This document shows, piece by piece, positions 59,265-64,000 of a DNA stretch of 64,000 nucleotides (the first letter of the stretch is position 1; each line of letters begins with the position of its first letter). Below the pieces are notes generated by a model. The model was not told the origin of the DNA. It saw only the letters and a program-made list of their open reading frames with translations, and searched no databases. Position numbers and translations under genes: made by a program. The DNA is from Aselliscus stoliczkanus (lineage: Eukaryota; Chordata; Mammalia; Chiroptera; Hipposideridae): assembly GCA_033961575.1 (NCBI GenBank), contig CM066737.1, forward strand, positions 100,902,709-100,966,708. The letters are read 5' to 3'.

Positions 59265-59395
59265 GCCTGTCTCCCTCTGTTAGACTGTTGTTTGCTTGAG
59301 GGCAGGGCCATGTCTTATTAATTTCTGTGTCCCTTTCACCCAGCATCATGCTGATTATTCAGCAGGTGCTCAATACACATTTTATAATGAAGGAG
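59265..59395 (+). repeat. L2 LINE 3' terminus
   Basis: 'ctgtctccctctgttagactgttgtttgcttgagggcagggccatgtctta' followed by 'gcaggtgctcaatacacattttataatgaa' is the usual L2 3' end. Confidence 0.75.
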
Positions 59396-59769
59396 GGAAA
59401 AAAGGAACAAAGCTCTAGTTTCTCAGGATGTCCAGGTGTTTCCTGAAATGCCTTTATTGATATTGGCAGTTGCAGGTTGGAGACAAAATGTGTTTTGGAG
59501 ACAGCATCTTAAGGCAAATTTGGTGGAGAACACCCAACATGGCAAGGAGAGTCATAGGAGTCTTCATTGAACGGTAGCAAGTTAAATGGGAGCAGCCATC
59601 ACACTGGAGACCAGGCTTTCCTAAAGACACACCGGACTAATCCAGGGAAGGGCTCACCAGGAGTCCAGAGTGGTCCCACTGGAAAGTCTGCTTTGCTCAG
59701 GAGAAATTCTTGGCAATTACCTGTAATTTCCCAAGCATAGACAAGGGAGGAGTCTTTTTCAAACATTCT

Positions 59770-61360
59770 TTTTTTAAATTTATTTTTATTTATTTTTTTT
59801 AGTTTCAGGTGTACAACACAATTCAATAGTTATACTCTTTACCCCCTGACAGTGAAAACCCCCCTCCCCCAGTTCGCCACCCCACTCCCCCCCCATATCA
59901 TACATATCCATCACAACTCCCCTGACTCCCCTCCACAGTATACTCCACCTCCCGTGACCATCCACATACTCAGTTCCAGTTGGCATACAATACTATACAA
60001 CATCAGCTTCAGGTGTACAGTGCAGTGATCAAGCCTCTACTCCATCCATGAAGTGGTCTCCCTAACAAGACATGTGACTATCTGACACGCCACAAAATTT
60101 TTACAACATTATTATATTCCCCGAACTGTGTTTCATATCCCTGTGGCAATATTGTAGTTGTCTATTTATGCTGTCTAATCTCTTCCCCTTCCCCCCCGAT
60201 CCCCACCCCCCTCCCAACTAGCAACCCTGTTTTTCCTCTACATCTACGAGTCTGTTTACTTTGATCGTTCACTCAGCTCTTCAGACTCCACACACAAGTG
60301 AGATCACATGGTACCTGTCCTTCTCCAACTGACTTATTTCTCACAACATAATAGTCTCTTCACAACATTATCAATTACATTCCCAGAACTGCCCCATATC
60401 CCTGCGGCAACATTGTAGTCCCACATACACTGTCCAAAACCTTCCCCCTCTCCCTCTTCCCCACTCCCTCCCAGCCAGAAACCATCAGTTTTTCCTTTAT
60501 ATCTGCTTGATACGACTTCAATCTTCTTAAATTGTCTCTCTGGGTTAGCTTGTTTACCCCTTTCTTTTGTTTAAAAAAGCCCTTTTAACATTTCTTGCAA
60601 TGCTGGCTTGGTGGTAATGAATTCCTTAAGCTTATTCTTTTCTGAGAAGCTCTTTATTTCTCCTTCAATTTTAAGTGATAGCCGTGCTGGGTAAAGCAAT
60701 CTTGGTTGTAGGCCTTTATTTTGTGTCACTTTGAGTATCTCCTGCCACTCCCTTCTGGCCTGCAGAGTTTCTGTAGACAAGTCAGCTGTTAGTCTAACAG
60801 GAGTTCCTTTGTATGTAACCTGCTGTCTTTCTCTTGCAGCCTCTAGGATTCTGTCTCTGTCTTTAACCTTTGCCATTTTAACTAGGATGTGTCTTGGTGT
60901 GGACCTGTTTGGGTTCAGCTTGTTTGGAACCCTCTGCACTTCCTGGGCATGTATGTTGATTTCCTTCACCAGGGTAGGGAAGTTTTCAGTCATTATTTTT
61001 TCAAATAGATTTTCAACCCCTTGCTTCTTCTCTTCTCCTTCTGGTATCCCTATGATTTGAAGGTGGTTGCGCTTCACCTTGTCCCATAGGGCTCTTAAAC
61101 TATTTTCATTCTTTTTTATTCTTTGGTCTTTTTGCTGTGCCAACTGGGTGAGTTCTGCTATTTTATCTTCCAAATCGCTGATCCGCTCCTCTGCTTCATC
61201 TACTCTACTGGTGATTCTTCGAGTGTGTTCTTCATTTCAATTATTGTATTCTTTAGTTCTAACAGGTTGTTTTTTCTTGCCGATTCTGCTCCTATGGTGA
61301 GATGGTTATTCAGCTCAGAAGCTGATTCCCTGCTGGCTGTTGGTCTCCTGTTCATACCTT
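59770..61360 (-). mobile_element. L1-type element with ORF1 but no ORF2 (HAL1-like)
   Basis: On the minus strand the order is ORF1 (61355 to 60571), about 60 bp of spacer, then a 3' UTR of about 740 bp, then an A-rich tail near 59770-59800. A normal L1 would have about 3.8 kb of ORF2 after ORF1. The 3' UTR contains two related modules (about 60100-60260 and about 60359-60510), each with 'catatccctg(t/c)ggcaa(t/c)attgtagt' and a C-rich block on the plus strand. The distal part matches the L1 3' ends at 35931 and 50374. The 5' boundary is uncertain: sequence 61360-61565 is unassigned, and a possible but weak duplication is 'gtcttt(t)tcaaa' near 59752 and 61575. Confidence 0.8.
60571..61355 (-). 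pseudogene. L1-type ORF1 protein, one frameshift
   Basis: L1 ORF1p is an RNA-binding trimeric chaperone of the L1 particle. Here the frame starts at an ATG (61353-61355), runs about 45 codons, then needs one frame change near 61212-61222 to continue open to TAA at 60571. Visible parts are a coiled-coil stretch ('EAEERISDLEDKIAEL'), the RRM-like core ('LQIIGIPEGEE', 'ILVKMAKVKDRDRIL') and the C-terminal domain ('RLLYPARLSLKIEGEIKSF', 'KPALQEMLKGLF'). Total length is about 260 codons against roughly 340 in typical mammalian ORF1p, mainly from a short N-terminus. The 200 codons after the frameshift are uninterrupted. Confidence 0.9.
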
Positions 61361-61564
61361 AGCACACAGGCCTTGGCCAACCACAGGGACCACCCTTTGA
61401 CTGATGACATGGCTAACAGCTAAGAGCTAACATACACTGATAGACTAGTCTGAGCCCTATTCAGTACCCATCCAGCTCCCCTTCATGACCTAAGGATTAT
61501 CCAAACTTTGATGTTCCTGTATGGTTCCTGGACTTAGAAATCTACCCAACATCCTCCATTGTAT

Positions 61565-62095
61565 CAATGATATTGTCTTTTCAAAGAACCACCTTTTGGT
61601 TTCATTGATTCTTCTCTGTTATTTTCTATTCTCTGATTTCCTTTCTCATCTTTATTATTTCCTTATACTTTCTCTGGATTTGTTGTTCTTTAACTTTTTG
61701 AAACAGAAACATAGATCATTGATTTTCAGCCTGTCTTTCCTAATATATCCATTTGAAGCTATAATTTTCCCTCTATGCACTGCTCTAGCTACATGTGAAA
61801 GTTTTAATATGCAGTATCTTTCTTTTCATTAATTCAAACTATTTTCTAATTTCCATTGTACTTTCTTCTTTGACTCATAGATATTTGGAAGTGTATTGCT
61901 TAAATTTCAATCAGTTGCAAACTTTTTAGTGATCTTTTTCTTATTAATTTCTAGTTTAAGATAACAGTGGTCAGAGAATATACTCTGTATGATTTGCATC
62001 CTTTGAAATTTGTTGAGACTCGGTGTCCCAGTATATGGCAATTTTGAACAGATGTTCCTTGTATATTTGAAAAAGTATGTGTTTTTTGTTATTGT
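61565..62095 (-). repeat. Old L1 ORF2 fragment
   Basis: The plus text 'tcttttcaaagaaccaccttttggtttcattgatt' and the following 'cattgattttcagcctgtctttcctaatatatccat' are the reverse complement of the L1 ORF2 region downstream of the reverse transcriptase core. Frames are broken. Confidence 0.75.
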
Positions 62096-63699
62096 TGAGG
62101 ACTGTTTTGAACCTCTCTCCATATTTTACTATTATTTTGTCTCTTCCCTGTTTTCAGGTTCCAGCATCATCTCCTGCAATGGGATTCCTTGTGGATCACT
62201 CACCCATTTCCAACTCCAAGACCACTGACTGCCTCCTTACTTACATGCAGGTGAGTTGTGTGGAATTTGGACAGCCAGTGTCTTTTCTCTAGTTCTCAGC
62301 AGGCAATTAGCTGCAGTTGTTCTGCACCAGGGGGAATTACCTTAGTGCTCAGATCTAGAAATGGAGCAATACCATGAGAAACTGCTTCACTTCCACAGAG
62401 AGTGTTTCAAATAAATATCCCCTGCCCCAATGAAAACATACAGTTTCTGTCTAGTGGTAGGTGGCAAGTGTCACCAATGGCCGTGGAGTGGGTGGGATTG
62501 GGAAACCTGCGCCCCAGGCCCATACATCACTGCCAGGAATGTGAGATAAACTACACATGGCAGCGGCCACGTGGTTATCGCAAGTGCCTCTGGGTGGCTT
62601 TTATGTTGAAACCTAAAGATTAGCTGGAGTAAAAAGTGGCTCCTAGCTGTGAATTTCTGGACCTGTAAATAGTGAGAGAAAGAATATGTATGTTTAGGAT
62701 TTAAAAATATGTGATCAGGAGAGTGTATACTGCGCCTCAGTTCCTCGCCGTTCTATATGAATCTAACACTAATGCCTACTAAATCGTTAACTCTCTTGAC
62801 TCTGACTGCTGTATTGGCAGCTTTACCTCCATATATGTTTTCTACAATCAGAATAATTTAGGATAAAATATTCACAAGTGGTGAGTCAGTACTGAAGATA
62901 ATAATTAGACAAGAAAGATAAGGGAGCTAAATAAAGTAAATTGCAAAAGAGCAATGAGCTCCCCAGGGTGATATTAAGGAGACGGAGGCAAAGCCAGTTA
63001 GGGGGCAGGAATGGAGGCTCTTGATGTGCTTGACCATGAAGATCTCAGGTCAGGTCAAATCTCTGTAAATGTCATTGAGGGGACTTGGGAGAGGGGGACA
63101 GGAAAATGGTTCTGGGCAATCAAGGATTTTCCCTCTCTGGCTGGTGTACAAATTCACTTTTTCCTACATGTTTAGGGAGCAGGTTGTCAAGTGGGTCTCC
63201 CCCTTCCTGAGTGGAAACTTAGAAGAGCGAGATTAATCTGATGTACTACAGCCCCTGTCACTGCAGTTGGACCTAGGGCTGCAAATGGTGCTTGTTATCA
63301 ACCTGTGCCACAGTCCTTTCTAAATCCCCTTCATCCTTGGCTATTCTCTGTGCTGGTCTCAGTGGCTTGACTGGTGATGTGACCCAAACCCTCATTCCTG
63401 GAGTCTATGCCCCGGTAACTATTCCCTTCTCAGACTGAGGTTTGACGCACAAGTTTATTCACAGTTACAGTCAGGCAAGAGACCATGAGGTACTCAAATG
63501 GGTCACCTGAGTTCCCTGATTGTCTGTCTCTCCCTGCCCCTGCTGTATAAAAGCAGCCCTACTCCCTCCTGCTGATCAAGGTCAATTACCCCTGTAAGAT
63601 GGTGACTTCTTGGTTTGCCTGCGGGACCCAGGAACCAGGGCACACAAAGTGTCCAGGTGGCAGCTACAACTTGTTGTACCTTTTGAAGGGGGACTTGGG
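62096..63699. other. Gene-free stretch; possible LTR relic at its right end
   Basis: 62096-63400 shows nothing I recognise. At 63430-63700 the minus strand has an AATAAA (complement near 63451-63457) and precedes ERVL-like sequence, so an old LTR or internal piece may start here. This is tentative. Confidence 0.35.
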
Positions 63700-64000
63700 T
63701 GGCAAGAGTGTGTCCCCTTTGGGTCATCCTAATTGAGCAGAGCCCAACATTGAAGGGTTGCGATGCCCAAAGCCTCCCAGTGAGTCACTGGGAATAATGG
63801 CAAGTGGGATTGCTCCCACTTTCCCTTCTTGGTTCCCAGATCCATGTGGGGTACACAATGCCATGTAGAGGTCTCTGATTCAGTGTGTATGCTGAATCCT
63901 GGAGGATAGCACTCCATCCTCACAGTCTTGCCTCTGAGTTGAGTTGGCACTTCAGTTGTACCTTCAATAGGCAATCCCATTGCTCTATGATGGCCGGTTG
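63700..64000 (-). repeat. ERVL-like internal fragment, runs off the window
   Basis: The plus text 'cagtcttgcctctgagttgagttggcac' and 'aataggcaatcccattgctctatga' resembles, in reverse, internal sequence of old class III (ERVL) endogenous retroviruses. It is broken and cut by the window edge; about 83 minus codons (63729-63980) remain open without a recognisable catalytic motif. Confidence 0.5.

Noticed and set aside
63988..64000. Window ends with 'atggccggttg', which resembles the start of a bat SINE
   Set aside because: Too short, and it follows ERVL-like text without a visible target site. Sequence beyond the window is needed.
1..64000. CRISPR arrays, operons, phage or plasmid-like modules
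   Set aside because: No regularly spaced repeats, ribosome-binding sites or dense coding. All features fit a mammalian chromosome.

Overview
This window looks like non-coding DNA of a placental mammal. It has low gene density, A+T-rich unique sequence and a dense, layered set of retrotransposons and DNA transposons: MIR, L2, MLT1, MER20, Tigger, mariner and L1. I could support no host protein-coding exon, no rRNA or tRNA gene and no CRISPR. All recognisable coding sequence belongs to mobile elements, and every copy is truncated or frameshifted. It could be an intergenic gene desert or a very long intron; the sequence alone does not decide.

The best lineage clue is a young SINE family present in eight copies. 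Its tRNA-like head has a B box of the GGTTCGGATCC type. A long form continues for about 300 more bases and ends in AATAAAATCTTT followed by A's. The tail resembles, from memory, SINEs of rhinolophoid bats, and the L1 3' ends are of a type I associate with Laurasiatheria. I therefore infer a bat, possibly Rhinolophoidea, with moderate confidence.

Layout. 1-13 kb: mostly unique sequence with old MIRs, one young SINE and L1M 3' ends. 13-25 kb: a (TG)n tract, an MLT1 LTR, stacked old L1 pieces, a Tigger MITE, a long SINE, a hAT element split by an MLT1-like LTR, and an L2 with a (TCTA)n tract. 25-36 kb: a mariner MITE, a mariner relic that keeps the transposase catalytic triad, two short SINEs, and a long SINE split by a complete solo LTR. 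36-47 kb: an L1 3' end, a SINE, an MLT1, an L1 carrying a MITE, a three-layer nest (MIR, palindromic MITE, long SINE), a second mariner relic inside an L1, and a 259-bp hairpin element. 47-57 kb: mostly unique, a (TA)n tract, a 1.1-kb 5'-truncated L1 with clean target-site duplications, and an inverted L1 carrying a second mariner MITE. 57-64 kb: a SINE, an L1-type element with ORF1 joined almost directly to a 3' UTR (ORF2 absent), an old L1 piece, and at the right edge an ERVL-like internal fragment.

No gene network can be described because no host gene is present. The interest lies in insertion stratigraphy, the two-form SINE family, and the ORF1-only L1-type element. I did not find a clearly new biological system.
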